From positions 1-64,000 of the forward strand of contig NZ_BAGC01000008.1 in the NCBI RefSeq assembly GCF_000308655.1: a stretch of 64,000 bases of DNA. Direction: 5' to 3'. The notes beneath the pieces were generated by a model, which saw only the letters and a list, made by a program, of their open reading frames with translations, ran no database searches and was not told where the DNA came from. Shown here piece by piece: positions 21,852 through 30,419 of the stretch (position 1 is the stretch's first letter; each line of letters begins with the position of its first letter). The stretch comes from Nocardia niigatensis NBRC 100131. Lineage in GTDB: Bacteria; Actinomycetota; Actinomycetes; Mycobacteriales; Mycobacteriaceae. The position numbers were made by a program, and so were the translations under genes.

Positions 21852-23102
21852 ATGGTCGCCGATCGCAGCGAGGGCACCCTCGCTTCCGCGCGACCGACCG
21901 GTAACTCCGGGCCCACGGAGGGCGAACCCGGCCCCCGCCGCCGTCCCAAGAACCGCAAGGCCCAAATCGTGCGGGTAGCGGCCCGCGCCTTCGCCGAACG
22001 CGGCTACCACCCGGTCGGCGTGGACGAGATCGCGGCCGAGGTCGGCATTTCCGGACCGGCGCTGTACCGCCACTTCACCAATAAATACGCGCTGCTGGTG
22101 GCCGCCGCGGAAATGGGCGCGCAGCAATTGCTCGACGCCGCCAAGGCCGCCGACCATCCCGAGCTGGAACCGGAACCACGACTCACCGCGCTGATCCGCG
22201 GCATCGCCGAGCACACCATCGAGGCGCGCCGCGAGGGCGGCCTGTACCGGTGGGAACGCCGTTACCTGGAACGTGCGGACCGCGACCGCATCCGCGTCCT
22301 CTACAACGAACTGCGCGCCACCATGGCTGCCCCGATCGCCGAGCTGTACCCCGACGCCGAACCGGCCGACATCCAGCTGCGCGCGGCCGCGGTCCTGAGC
22401 GCCATCGGCTCCATCACCGCGCACCGCACCGCGCTGTCGACCACCCGCCTGGTCAACCTGCTCACCGAGATCTGCTGGGATCTGCTGCGCTGCGAACTGC
22501 CGCCCGCGCCCGCCCCGGCCGCCGAAGACCCGCTGGTGCGCGGCCTGCCCGTCATCTCCAAGCGCGAGCAACTGCTCACCGAGGCCATCCGCATCTTCGG
22601 CCGGCAGGGCTACCACGAGGCCAGCATCGAGGAGATCGGCGCGGCCGCCGGCATCAACGCCTCCAGCGTCTACCGTTACTTCGCCAGCAAGGCCGACCTG
22701 CTGGCCGCCGCCTTCCACCGCACCGGCGAACGGGTCGCCATCGCCAACAACGAGGCCCTGGCCGAGGCCACCAGCCGCGCCGACGCCGCCGTGCGGATCG
22801 CCGACCGGTTCTCCCGCATGACCTTCCTCATGCCCGAGATCCTGCCGGTCTACTTCTCCGAGTTCTCCAATCTGCCCGCCTCCGAACAGCATCGGCTGCG
22901 CTCGGTGCAGCGGCAGAACGTGCTCGAATGGGCCAACCTGCTCGAGGGCGATCAGGTCGAGGCCCGATTCCGGGTGCACGCGGCCATCGCACAGGTCATC
23001 GACGTGGGCCGGCGCATCCACTTCGACGGGCGGCCGGAGAACCTGGCCCGGGTGAGCGCGCTCATGCGGGCGGTGCTGCTGGGCGTACCCGCCGCCGAAT
23101 AG
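21852..23102 (+). CDS. Tandem TetR-family regulator with two DNA-binding domains
   Basis: A 416-residue protein, about twice the usual TetR length, because two TetR repressors are joined head to tail. The first helix-turn-helix is near residues 40-85 (AFAERGYHPVGVDEIAAEVG, then ALYRHFTNK). The second is near 245-290 (IFGRQGYHEASIEEIGAAAG, then SVYRYFASK). Each is followed by a helical ligand/dimerisation region. ATG 21852 has AAGGAG at 21839-21844. It diverges from the enoyl-CoA hydratase gene. Double TetRs occur in mycolic-acid actinobacteria, where several act in acyl-CoA or lipid metabolism; the ligand here is unknown. One chain could bind two half-sites as a monomer or bridge operators as a dimer. 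Confidence 0.9.
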   Translation: MVADRSEGTLASARPTGNSGPTEGEPGPRRRPKNRKAQIVRVAARAFAERGYHPVGVDEIAAEVGISGPALYRHFTNKYALLVAAAEMGAQQLLDAAKAADHPELEPEPRLTALIRGIAEHTIEARREGGLYRWERRYLERADRDRIRVLYNELRATMAAPIAELYPDAEPADIQLRAAAVLSAIGSITAHRTALSTTRLVNLLTEICWDLLRCELPPAPAPAAEDPLVRGLPVISKREQLLTEAIRIFGRQGYHEASIEEIGAAAGINASSVYRYFASKADLLAAAFHRTGERVAIANNEALAEATSRADAAVRIADRFSRMTFLMPEILPVYFSEFSNLPASEQHRLRSVQRQNVLEWANLLEGDQVEARFRVHAAIAQVIDVGRRIHFDGRPENLARVSALMRAVLLGVPAAE

Positions 23103-23128
23103 CCTTCGGCGGCAGCCACTTTCCCCGG

Positions 23129-24610
23129 TCAGACCCGGTGCCGCATCCGGAACAGCGCACGCGCCACCCGCAACCGGCGCGGATGCTTCTCGAAGGTCCC
23201 CGAGGTGATCTGGTCCGGCGAATGCTTGTCGGTGATCGTCTGCGGCCGCGCGAACTCCCGCAGGGAGCGCGGATCGCGAATCCGGCCCGGCCCGTTGACC
23301 CCGTAGACCGGGACCGCGTTGACCGTGATGAGCTCGCTGCGCAGGCGGGCCGCGAACTCCGGGACGCTGCGGACGTCACGCGTGAAAACCGAGACCGCGC
23401 ACGGCCTTTCGACGGCGTTCACGTGATCGGCGGCCTCGTCCATGGTCGCCACCCGATTCACCACCAGCACCGGTCCCACCGCATCCCCGGTGACCGCGGT
23501 GCTCACCTCGGGCACGTCGGTGAGCACGATCGGCTCGATGTACGGCTCGCGGATCGACTCCAGGCTGCCGACCACCAGCCGCGCGCCCCGGGTGACGGCG
23601 TCGCGGACCTGACGGCGCACCACCTCGATCTGGGCGTCCAGGATCATCGGGCCGTAGGAGGCGCGGCGGTCCGCGCCGGGGCGCAACCGCCGCGCCTGAT
23701 CGGCCACCAGCTCCAGGAACGGCTCGTACACCGAGTCGGCCACGTACACGCACTGCACGCCCGCGGGCTGCTGACCGGAATTGGCCATGGCGCCGTACAC
23801 CGCGGCTGCCGCGGCGGTATCGAGCTTGGCGTCGACCTGCACCACCATCGACCCGCGCCCACCCTGCTCGACGTGCAGGGGAGTGGACGCCTGGGCGGCC
23901 AGCGTGGCCACCTCCCGCGCTCCCGCACCGGATCCGGCGTAGGCCAGCTTGTCCACGCGGGCGCGGCACAGGGCCGCGGCGGTGCCGCTGTCGCCGGTGA
24001 CCACCTGCAGCACAGGCTGATTCGGGGCCAGATGGTTCCAGGTGTCGGCCAGCCACGCGCCCACCCCGGGGGTGAGCTCGCTGGGTTTGAACACCACCGC
24101 GTTGCCGGACGCCATGGCGCCGGCGATCGAATTCATCGGTGTGAGAACGGGATTCTGCCAGGGGCCGAGCACGCCGATCACGCCCAGCGGCAGGTAGCCG
24201 ACGGTGCCGGTGGCCCCGCGACGCAGGGACGCGCCCAGCCGGGTGGTGCGGCTCAGCGTCTTCTCCGCATGCCGCGCAACCCAATCCAGATGTTCCACCG
24301 CCAGTGTCACCTCGATGGCGGCGTCCATCCGCGGCTTGCCGGTCTCCCGGCTGATCAGCTCGACCAGGTCGCGCGTACCGCGGGCCAGGCTGCGTTTCCA
24401 GTCCAGCAGCCAGCGCTTGCGCGCGTCGAATCCCAGTGCCGCCCACCATTGTTCGGCGCTGCGCGCCGAGCGGACGGTGCGGGTGAGCTCACCCGCGCCC
24501 ATGCTGGCGTACTCGCCCACGACCTCCCCGGTCCGTGGGTCGAAGGACGTCAGCACCTTGGATCGGCGCGCATCGGCGCGCCCTGTTGCCGGCTGCGCCG
24601 ACTCGGCCAT
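23129..24610 (-). CDS. Aldehyde dehydrogenase superfamily protein lacking the catalytic Cys
   Basis: A 493-residue ALDH-fold protein. NAD-binding features are clear: the PLGVIGVLGPWQNP segment, the adenosine-binding FKPSE, and the Glu of VEQGG where the family has LELGG. The catalytic loop, usually N-x-GQxC, reads ANSGQQPAGVQC, so the nucleophilic Cys position is Pro; the nearest Cys is five residues later, where the family usually has Arg. The FTGS nucleotide loop is YAGSGAGA. The bases around 23745-23790 read cleanly with no sign of a frameshift. It may be a pseudoenzyme, use the displaced Cys, or act without forming a thiohemiacetal. It starts at ATG 24610-24608, divergent from the ABC exporter operon, and ends 26 bases from the double-TetR gene. 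Confidence 0.88.
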   Translation of the reverse strand: MAESAQPATGRADARRSKVLTSFDPRTGEVVGEYASMGAGELTRTVRSARSAEQWWAALGFDARKRWLLDWKRSLARGTRDLVELISRETGKPRMDAAIEVTLAVEHLDWVARHAEKTLSRTTRLGASLRRGATGTVGYLPLGVIGVLGPWQNPVLTPMNSIAGAMASGNAVVFKPSELTPGVGAWLADTWNHLAPNQPVLQVVTGDSGTAAALCRARVDKLAYAGSGAGAREVATLAAQASTPLHVEQGGRGSMVVQVDAKLDTAAAAAVYGAMANSGQQPAGVQCVYVADSVYEPFLELVADQARRLRPGADRRASYGPMILDAQIEVVRRQVRDAVTRGARLVVGSLESIREPYIEPIVLTDVPEVSTAVTGDAVGPVLVVNRVATMDEAADHVNAVERPCAVSVFTRDVRSVPEFAARLRSELITVNAVPVYGVNGPGRIRDPRSLREFARPQTITDKHSPDQITSGTFEKHPRRLRVARALFRMRHRV

Positions 24611-24942
24611 GGTCTACCTCTCGTGGCCTGTGAATGTCTCTCCCCCCGTAAGCCAGACTATGGTTCGAGTCGCAGATGCGACAAGGTAGCGAAATCACCG
24701 CATACCGGCCGGTCTGCGCCTGGATCAGCGGCTATGCCTGGACCCTTCGGTTTGTGGCCAAGCACACAGTTTGGAAAATGCTGCTTCGGCAAAGAAACGG
24801 CCTCGTTTGGGATGCGCCGGTAACATCACGGCCGGCGGTGCGGATCATCCCGGCGGGCGGTAGGAACTTATCCCTGCGGGATGTGGGGACCCGCCGAACG
24901 GGGCGACATCGTCAGCCCAGACCAGCCAATAGTGGAGAGTTG
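24611..24942. other. Intergenic region between divergent genes
   Basis: About 330 bases separate the aldehyde dehydrogenase homologue and the ABC exporter starts. An open frame runs through part of it, in phase with the ABC gene from 24676, but its translation has no ABC-like content. I see no confident promoter boxes or RNA gene. The ribosome site GGAG at 24934-24937 belongs to the ABC gene. Confidence 0.5.
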
Positions 24943-25962
24943 ATGCCCAGCCTGGACAAACCGCAACCCGTAGCACCCGATGATCCGGCCGTGTTCGTAG
25001 AAGACGTCCGCAAATCCTTCGGCGAGGTGCACGCGCTGCAGGGGATCAGCTTCACCGCCGCGCGGGGACAGGTCCTCGGCATTCTCGGTCCCAACGGGGC
25101 GGGCAAGACCACCACGGTCAAGATCCTGTCCACCCTGCTGCGCCCCGACTCCGGCATCGCCCGCATCGCCGGGCACGACGTGCGCCAGGACCCCGCCGCG
25201 GTGCGCCGCTCGATCATGATGACCGGGCAGTACGCGGCCCTCGACGAGAACCTCTCCGGCCGCGAGAACCTCGAACTCTTCGGCCGGCTGATGGGCCTGC
25301 CGCGCAAGGCCGCCCGCCGGCGCGCCGACACCCTGCTCGAGGAATTCGACCTCACCGGCGCCGGCCGCCGCGCGGTCCGCCACTACTCCGGCGGCATGCG
25401 CCGCCGCGTCGACATCGCCTGCGGCCTCGTGGTCCGGCCCGAGGTGGTGTTCCTCGACGAACCCACCACCGGCCTGGATCCCCGCAGCCGCCAGGGTGTC
25501 TGGGACCTCGTCACCGCGCTCAAGAACCAGGGCATCACCGTCCTGCTGACCACGCAGTACCTCGAAGAGGCCGACGTGCTCAGCGACAACATCATCGTCA
25601 TCGACAAGGGCACGGTGATCGCCGAGGGCACCGCCGATGCCCTCAAGGAGAAGACCGGCGGCAGCTACTGCGAGGTCGTGCCGCTCGACCCGACCCGGCT
25701 CGCCGCGGTCGCCGACGCGCTCGGCGATCTCGTGCCCGCCGCGGTCCGCGCGGAACTGGACGGCGGCGACCGGCTCTCGATCCCGGCGCCCGACGGCGCC
25801 GCCACGCTCTCCGAGGCGCTGCGCCGGCTCGACGGCGCCGGCATCGAACTCGCCGACATCGGTCTGCGGCGGCCCTCCCTCGATGACGTCTTCCTCTCCC
25901 TCACCGGACACTCCGGCAGCCACGAGACCGCCGCGACCGCCGACGCCGCGGGCGCGGCATGA
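24943..25962 (+). CDS. ABC exporter ATP-binding protein, DrrA-like
   Basis: A 339-residue ATPase subunit of a drug/lipid ABC exporter. It shows Walker A GPNGAGKTT, the signature YSGGMRRR, Walker B VVFLDEP and the H-loop region read as TTQYLEEAD, and it keeps the DrrA-type C-terminal extension ending in RRPSLDDVFLSLTG. The start at ATG 24943 is set by GGAG five bases upstream; in-frame codons further upstream add residues with no family likeness. It overlaps the next gene by four bases and forms a three-gene operon with two permeases. DrrA-type pumps export daunorubicin in Streptomyces and wall lipids in mycobacteria; this substrate is unknown. Confidence 0.93.
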   Translation: MPSLDKPQPVAPDDPAVFVEDVRKSFGEVHALQGISFTAARGQVLGILGPNGAGKTTTVKILSTLLRPDSGIARIAGHDVRQDPAAVRRSIMMTGQYAALDENLSGRENLELFGRLMGLPRKAARRRADTLLEEFDLTGAGRRAVRHYSGGMRRRVDIACGLVVRPEVVFLDEPTTGLDPRSRQGVWDLVTALKNQGITVLLTTQYLEEADVLSDNIIVIDKGTVIAEGTADALKEKTGGSYCEVVPLDPTRLAAVADALGDLVPAAVRAELDGGDRLSIPAPDGAATLSEALRRLDGAGIELADIGLRRPSLDDVFLSLTGHSGSHETAATADAAGAA

Positions 25963-26768
25963 GTGCCCCCGCGGCCGACGCCGCCGACCTCTTCGCCGGG
26001 GTACCACCCGCCCGGCCCAGCAGCTTCGCCCAGTGGCGCGCCCTCACCGGCCGCGTCGTCTGGGTGATGGCCACCAAGGGCGAACTCGCCGTCGCGGTGA
26101 TCGTGCCGCTGGTGTTCACCCTCGGCTTCTACCTGCCGCTCAAGTACGTCATGCAGGTCCGCGGCATCCACTACGCGCAGTTCGTCATGCCGATCATCGT
26201 GCTGCAGACCATGTCCTTCACCATGATGTCGAACGCACAGCTCGCCGCGTTCGAGGCCATGACCGGGCTCAACACCCGCATGCAGACCATGCCCATCGGC
26301 AAACTGGTGCCGCTGCTGTCCCGGCTCTCCGCGGGCCTGGTGCGCTCGGTGGTCTCGCTCATCGCCGCTCTCGGCTGGGGCCACCTGATCGGCTTCCGAT
26401 TCGTCGCCGGCTGGGGACAGGCCGTGCTGTTCTGCGTGTTCTCCCTCGCCGTCGGCACCATCCTGGCCATCGGCGCAGACGGGCTCGGGTCACTGACCAA
26501 GAGCCCCGAATCCCTGAGCCAGGCCCTGACCCTGCCGACCCTCATCTTCGGCATGCTTTCCTGCGGCTTCGTACCCGAGACCGGCTTCCCCGCGTGGGTG
26601 CGGCCGTTCGTGCGCAATCAGCCCATCTCGCAGTTCTCCTTCGCACTGCGGGACATGGCCGAGCACGGCGTGACGTGGCAGGTGTTGTGGGTGCCGCTGG
26701 TGTGGCTGGGCGGCCTCGCGGTCGTCTTCACGCCGATGGCGATCTGGGCGAGTGTGAGGCGATCATGA
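25959..26768 (+). CDS. ABC-2 type permease, DrrB-like
   Basis: A 269-residue membrane protein with six predicted helices, of the ABC-2 permease type that pairs with DrrA-like ATPases. The conserved ABC-2 region before the last loop reads LIFGMLSCGFVPETGFPAWV followed by RNQPISQ, matching the pattern PLxFxSxxFvPxxxxPxWL...NPvt in this family. It starts inside the ATPase gene and ends inside the next permease gene, both through ATGA overlaps, so the three proteins are translationally coupled. It should form one half of the membrane channel. Confidence 0.88.
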   Translation: MSAPAADAADLFAGVPPARPSSFAQWRALTGRVVWVMATKGELAVAVIVPLVFTLGFYLPLKYVMQVRGIHYAQFVMPIIVLQTMSFTMMSNAQLAAFEAMTGLNTRMQTMPIGKLVPLLSRLSAGLVRSVVSLIAALGWGHLIGFRFVAGWGQAVLFCVFSLAVGTILAIGADGLGSLTKSPESLSQALTLPTLIFGMLSCGFVPETGFPAWVRPFVRNQPISQFSFALRDMAEHGVTWQVLWVPLVWLGGLAVVFTPMAIWASVRRS

Positions 26769-27664
26769 GCAGTGCGGTGACGGCCAAAGTGGACGAACAG
26801 GATTCGGTGACCGAGCAGCGGCCGGTGGCCACGCAGGACTCGTGGGCCGGCCATCAGCCGCTGCCCGCGGTGGCGCCGCGGTCGGAGCGCGCGTTCTCGA
26901 TCTGGCTGGAGCAGAGCCTGATTCAGTGCAAACGCCTGCTCATCGGCTGGATGCGTGATCCCGCGACCACCATCCAGACCCTCATCTATCCGGCGGCCAC
27001 GCTGATCATGTTCCGGATCGTGCTGGGCGACTCCATCACCCAGGCCACCGGCATGCCCAGCATCTACGGCACCGTCCCGATGGTCATGCTGGTCGCGGCC
27101 ATGTCCGGTTCGGTGGTGAGCGCGCTCGGCTTCAAGACCGAGAAGGCCACCGGACTGCTCGGCCGGTTCTACACCATGCCCATCCACCGCGCGGCCGGAC
27201 TCACCGGACGACTGCTCGCCGAGGCGCTGCGAGTGCTCGTCACCTCGGTGTTCGTCCTCATCGTGGGCGTGTGCATCGGCTTTCGGTTCTGGTACGGGCC
27301 CGCGGCTTCGATTGCCATGCTGGCGATTCCGATCCTGTTCGCCATCGGGTTCGCGGTCCTGGTGACCGCGCTGGCCACGCTCACCGAGGGCGTGCTGCTG
27401 GTCTCGCTGATCGGCATCGTCAACACCCTGCTGATGTTCTTCAACTCCGGTTTCGTGCCGGTGTTCGCCTACCCGGTGTGGCTGCAGCAGACAGTCGAGA
27501 ACCAGCCCATGAGCACCGCCATCGACGCCATGCGCGGACTGTCCTACGACGGTCCGATCGCCACGCCGCTGTGGAAGACCGTGGCATGGTCGGTCGGCAT
27601 GATCGTGGTGTGCGCCTACCCCGCGATTCGCGGCTACCGGCGGGCGGCGGAAACCGGAGCGTAG
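26765..27664 (+). CDS. ABC-2 type permease, DrrC-like
   Basis: A 299-residue second permease of the operon. A polar N-terminus of about 60 residues precedes six helices. The conserved ABC-2 motif reads FFNSGFVPVFAYPVWLQQTVENQPMS. ATG 26765 overlaps the preceding stop as ATGA. With the DrrB-like protein it should make a heterodimeric channel driven by the ATPase. No terminator is obvious before the SDR gene 70 bases downstream, which could be co-transcribed. Confidence 0.88.
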   Translation: MSSAVTAKVDEQDSVTEQRPVATQDSWAGHQPLPAVAPRSERAFSIWLEQSLIQCKRLLIGWMRDPATTIQTLIYPAATLIMFRIVLGDSITQATGMPSIYGTVPMVMLVAAMSGSVVSALGFKTEKATGLLGRFYTMPIHRAAGLTGRLLAEALRVLVTSVFVLIVGVCIGFRFWYGPAASIAMLAIPILFAIGFAVLVTALATLTEGVLLVSLIGIVNTLLMFFNSGFVPVFAYPVWLQQTVENQPMSTAIDAMRGLSYDGPIATPLWKTVAWSVGMIVVCAYPAIRGYRRAAETGA

Positions 27665-27734
27665 ACACGCCCGGCCGGTTTCCCCGGGGCCGCACCGGAG
27701 TTGGAGTGGCGCGCGTCACGTTAAGGTGGGCGCC

Positions 27735-28763
27735 ATGACTTACCTGGTTACCGGGGCAACTGGGTTCATCGGTCGATTTCTTGTTCCAGAACTTCTGAAA
27801 CGCGGCTCGGAGGTCCACGTCCTGCTACGGCCGGGCGAGGACTCCGTGCTGCGTTTCAACCGCTGCCTGCGCGAGTGGGACGCCGCCGACCGGGTCAGCC
27901 CGGTGCGCGGCGACCTGGGCGCGCCCGGGCTCGGGATCGACGCGGGCTGGATTGCGGCGCATCGCGGTTCGATCGACCACGTCTTCCACCTGGCCGCCGG
28001 TTTCGACGCCGGCGGCACGGGCGACGGCACCCGGCGGGTGGCCGAACTCGCGGGCGCGCTGGAAGCCGGACGGCTGCACCATGTTTCGACGGTGCGTGTG
28101 GCCGGGGCCTGGGAGGGCCTGTTCACCGAGGACATGACCGACGTCGGGCAGCTGCTGCCCACCCCCTACCAGCGGGCCATGCTGCGGGCCGAACAGGACG
28201 TGCGCGACCAGACCGCGGTGCCGTGGCGGATCTACCGGCCGGCCATCGTGATCGGCCATTCCCGTACCGGCGAGATCGACCGCATCGATGGCCCCTACTA
28301 CTTCTTCCGGCTGCTGCGCATGGCCGCGCAGCTGCCCCGCATCCTGCCCGTGATCGCGCCCGAACTCGGCGAAACCAATATGGTCCCGGTCGATTTCGTG
28401 GCCCGCGCCCTCGACCACATCGCGCACCGGCCCGGTGACGGACCCGGCACCTACCACCTGGTGGATCCCCGCGAGCAGAGCGTCGCAGAGGTCTTCAACC
28501 TCTTCGCCGACGAGGCCGGGGCGCCGCACCTGATCGAGGTCATGCCGAAACAGACCCTCGACCTCACCCTGCGGGTGCCCGGCATGGGCTGGGCGCTGCG
28601 GCAGGTCGGGATCCCCATGGACGTCGTCGAGGACTGCGAACTGTCCTGCCGCTTCGACTCCCGCCACACCACGGCCGCGCTCGCCGGCACCGATATCAAG
28701 GTGCCGCCGCTGGCCGCCTACGCCGCGATCATCTGGAAGTACTGGATCGAGAACTGGGTCTGA
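27735..28763 (+). CDS. Extended SDR (epimerase/thioester-reductase-like) with altered active site
   Basis: A 342-residue NAD(P)-dependent extended short-chain dehydrogenase. The nucleotide fold is shown by TGATGFIGRF at residues 6-15 and a VFHLAAGFDA strand end. It resembles the reductase half of mycobacterial fatty-acyl reductases and C-terminal NRPS reductases. The active-site motif, normally Y-x3-K (for example NPYxRSK), reads TPYQRAM here, so the general-base Lys is Met. The upstream Ser region is present (HHVSTVRVAG). Start ATG 27735 has AAGGTGGG just before it. It lies 70 bases after the ABC exporter genes. Loss of Lys suggests weak or altered catalysis, or a binding role. Confidence 0.85.
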   Translation: MTYLVTGATGFIGRFLVPELLKRGSEVHVLLRPGEDSVLRFNRCLREWDAADRVSPVRGDLGAPGLGIDAGWIAAHRGSIDHVFHLAAGFDAGGTGDGTRRVAELAGALEAGRLHHVSTVRVAGAWEGLFTEDMTDVGQLLPTPYQRAMLRAEQDVRDQTAVPWRIYRPAIVIGHSRTGEIDRIDGPYYFFRLLRMAAQLPRILPVIAPELGETNMVPVDFVARALDHIAHRPGDGPGTYHLVDPREQSVAEVFNLFADEAGAPHLIEVMPKQTLDLTLRVPGMGWALRQVGIPMDVVEDCELSCRFDSRHTTAALAGTDIKVPPLAAYAAIIWKYWIENWV

Positions 28764-28824
28764 CAGCGCGTCTGAAAACCCCTGATAGGTCGTTCGGGCA
28801 CCGCCCTTCTCGGGCGTCGTCGGT

Positions 28825-30379
28825 TCACGCCACAGCCGTGGTGTGAACGTCGGTTCCCGCGTCATCCGGGACGGTTTCACCGGCACCCGCAGGGTGTCGG
28901 TCAGCGCCTTCCCGTCGGCGGGCATTGGTGACACGGCCTCCTGCTCGGGGGTCCGGGGATCGGAGAGAGTCTTCGTGTCGGAGCGTCGGCCAGACCGCCA
29001 GGTTGACCGCCGCGTTGAGGTCACGGTCGGCGCGAAACCCACACCCGCAGGCGAACACCCGATCCGACAACGTCAGCTCGGTGTTCACCTTGGTGCAGGC
29101 CGAGCAGCGTTTGCTCGACGCGTACCAGCGATCGGCGGTGACCACCTCACCGCTACGCCACTGTTGTTTGTAGCCCAGTATTCGGGCGAAGTCGCCCCAT
29201 GCGGCGTCGCCGATCGCGCGCGCCAGACGGTGATTGCCGAGCATGCCCGCGACGTTCAGGTCCTCGACCACGAGCCGGTCGTGGGTTTTGACCAGCATGT
29301 TGGTGACCTGATGCAGGAAGTGGCGGCGCATATTGGCGATCTGGTGGTGATGCCGCGCCAGCCCGGCGGCAGCTTCTGTGCGGTTGCGGGATCCTTTCTG
29401 TTTGCGGGACAAAGCTTTCGCCAGCCGCCGCTGCCGACGTAGCCCCCTGGCCAGGGGTTTGGGCGGATTGTCCATACGAGCGACCCCGGTACCGTCCACG
29501 GTGGCGGCGACCGGGAAACTCGACAACCCGCGATCGACACCCACCCTCGATGCCGGACCTGCCGAGTCGCGCCCTACCGCCTCGTCCTCGACCAGGTCCG
29601 CACCGTCGCCCCCGGCGTCGCCGAACTCGCCTGGGCCAACCGCGACTTCCTCATCCGCGCCTGCCGATCAGCCGGAGTCGTCGTCGGCCGCGCGCGGCGG
29701 GTGCTGGAGCGCGGGGTGGAGGTCGGCGGCCTCGACGGTGACGGTGAGCTGCCAGCGGCCCGCCCGCAACGTCACGGTGGTGTAGAGGATTTCGGCGCGT
29801 CCGCTGACGAGTATGCGCCGCAGGCGACGGGTGTCCTCCCGCACCCGGAGGGTTCCGAGACCGGGCAGGGTCACCGAGCGGGGAATCCCGTTGTCGTCGA
29901 TGCGGATCCCCGGACGACCGGCCTGGGAGATCTTGTTACGCAGCCGGAACGCCGGGGTGGTCGAGCTCTTCTTCTTGAATCGAGGAAATCCGACTCTCTT
30001 GCCCTTGCGTTTGCCGGTGCGGGAGTCGGCAAACGCGGTCAGGGCGCGGCCGCAGTCCACGGCGGATTCCTCGAACACCTGCTGGCACACCTCGCCGCGC
30101 CAGGCCAGGCCCGTCACCTCGATCGCGGCGATCCCGTGCGGGTCGACGGCGATCACCCGGCCGGCGTCCTCGGTCTTCTTCCAAGCGTTGAAGGCGTTGG
30201 CTGAATCCGGTCCAGGGCACCGGGTGAGCGGGATCTGTTTCGCGTTGGGTGAGTGCGGTTTTGACGAAGTCGAGGGACTTGTTGAACGCGAACCGTGCCG
30301 CGCCGGCGTGGCGGGCGAGCGCCCGTTGCTGCTCGACGGTGGGGTCGAGGCAGTAGCGGAAGGTGGTGTGGCGGCTCAT
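28825..30379 (-). pseudogene. tnpB: Broken IS605-type TnpB (RNA-guided nuclease of a mobile element)
   Basis: Read on the minus strand from ATG 30379, the N-terminus (MSRHTTFRYCLDPT, then a WNKS-like FAFNKSLDF) is TnpB. Near 30200 the frame shifts: the family's FDLINAFNAWK is represented by GF in one frame and NAFNAWKKTEDAG in the next. Translation would resume as VIAVDPHG. This second piece runs to 29668 and stops in DDDSG. About 140 foreign bases (roughly 29553-29695) precede the third piece (29544-28825), which carries RuvC Asp (GVDRG), RuvC Glu (VVEDLNVAG), a CSAC...CGCG zinc finger and the last RuvC Asp (RADRDLNAAVNLA). The nuclease residues survive but no continuous frame does. No TnpA is nearby. 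Any guide-RNA end would lie just below 28825. Confidence 0.85.
29553..29695 (+). other. Foreign segment inside the TnpB gene
   Basis: This stretch interrupts the TnpB reading between its zinc-finger-free middle and its RuvC domain. On the plus strand it reads openly as RLVLDQVRTVAPGVAELAWA and then NRDFLIRACRSAGVVVGRAR, which looks like real protein rather than TnpB read backwards. I do not recognise the source; it may be a scrap of another mobile element. Boundaries are approximate. Confidence 0.4.
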
Positions 30380-30419
30380 CATCGGAGAGTGTGACACGCA
30401 CCACTGACAACAACTCGTT

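Noticed and set aside
22250-24823. A long plus-strand open frame spanning the double-TetR and aldehyde dehydrogenase genes
   Set aside because: It runs out of frame with one gene and antisense to the other, with shadow-type composition and no domains.
28835-29440. Plus-strand open frames over the TnpB region
   Set aside because: They are antisense to the RuvC and zinc-finger part of TnpB and show no family features.
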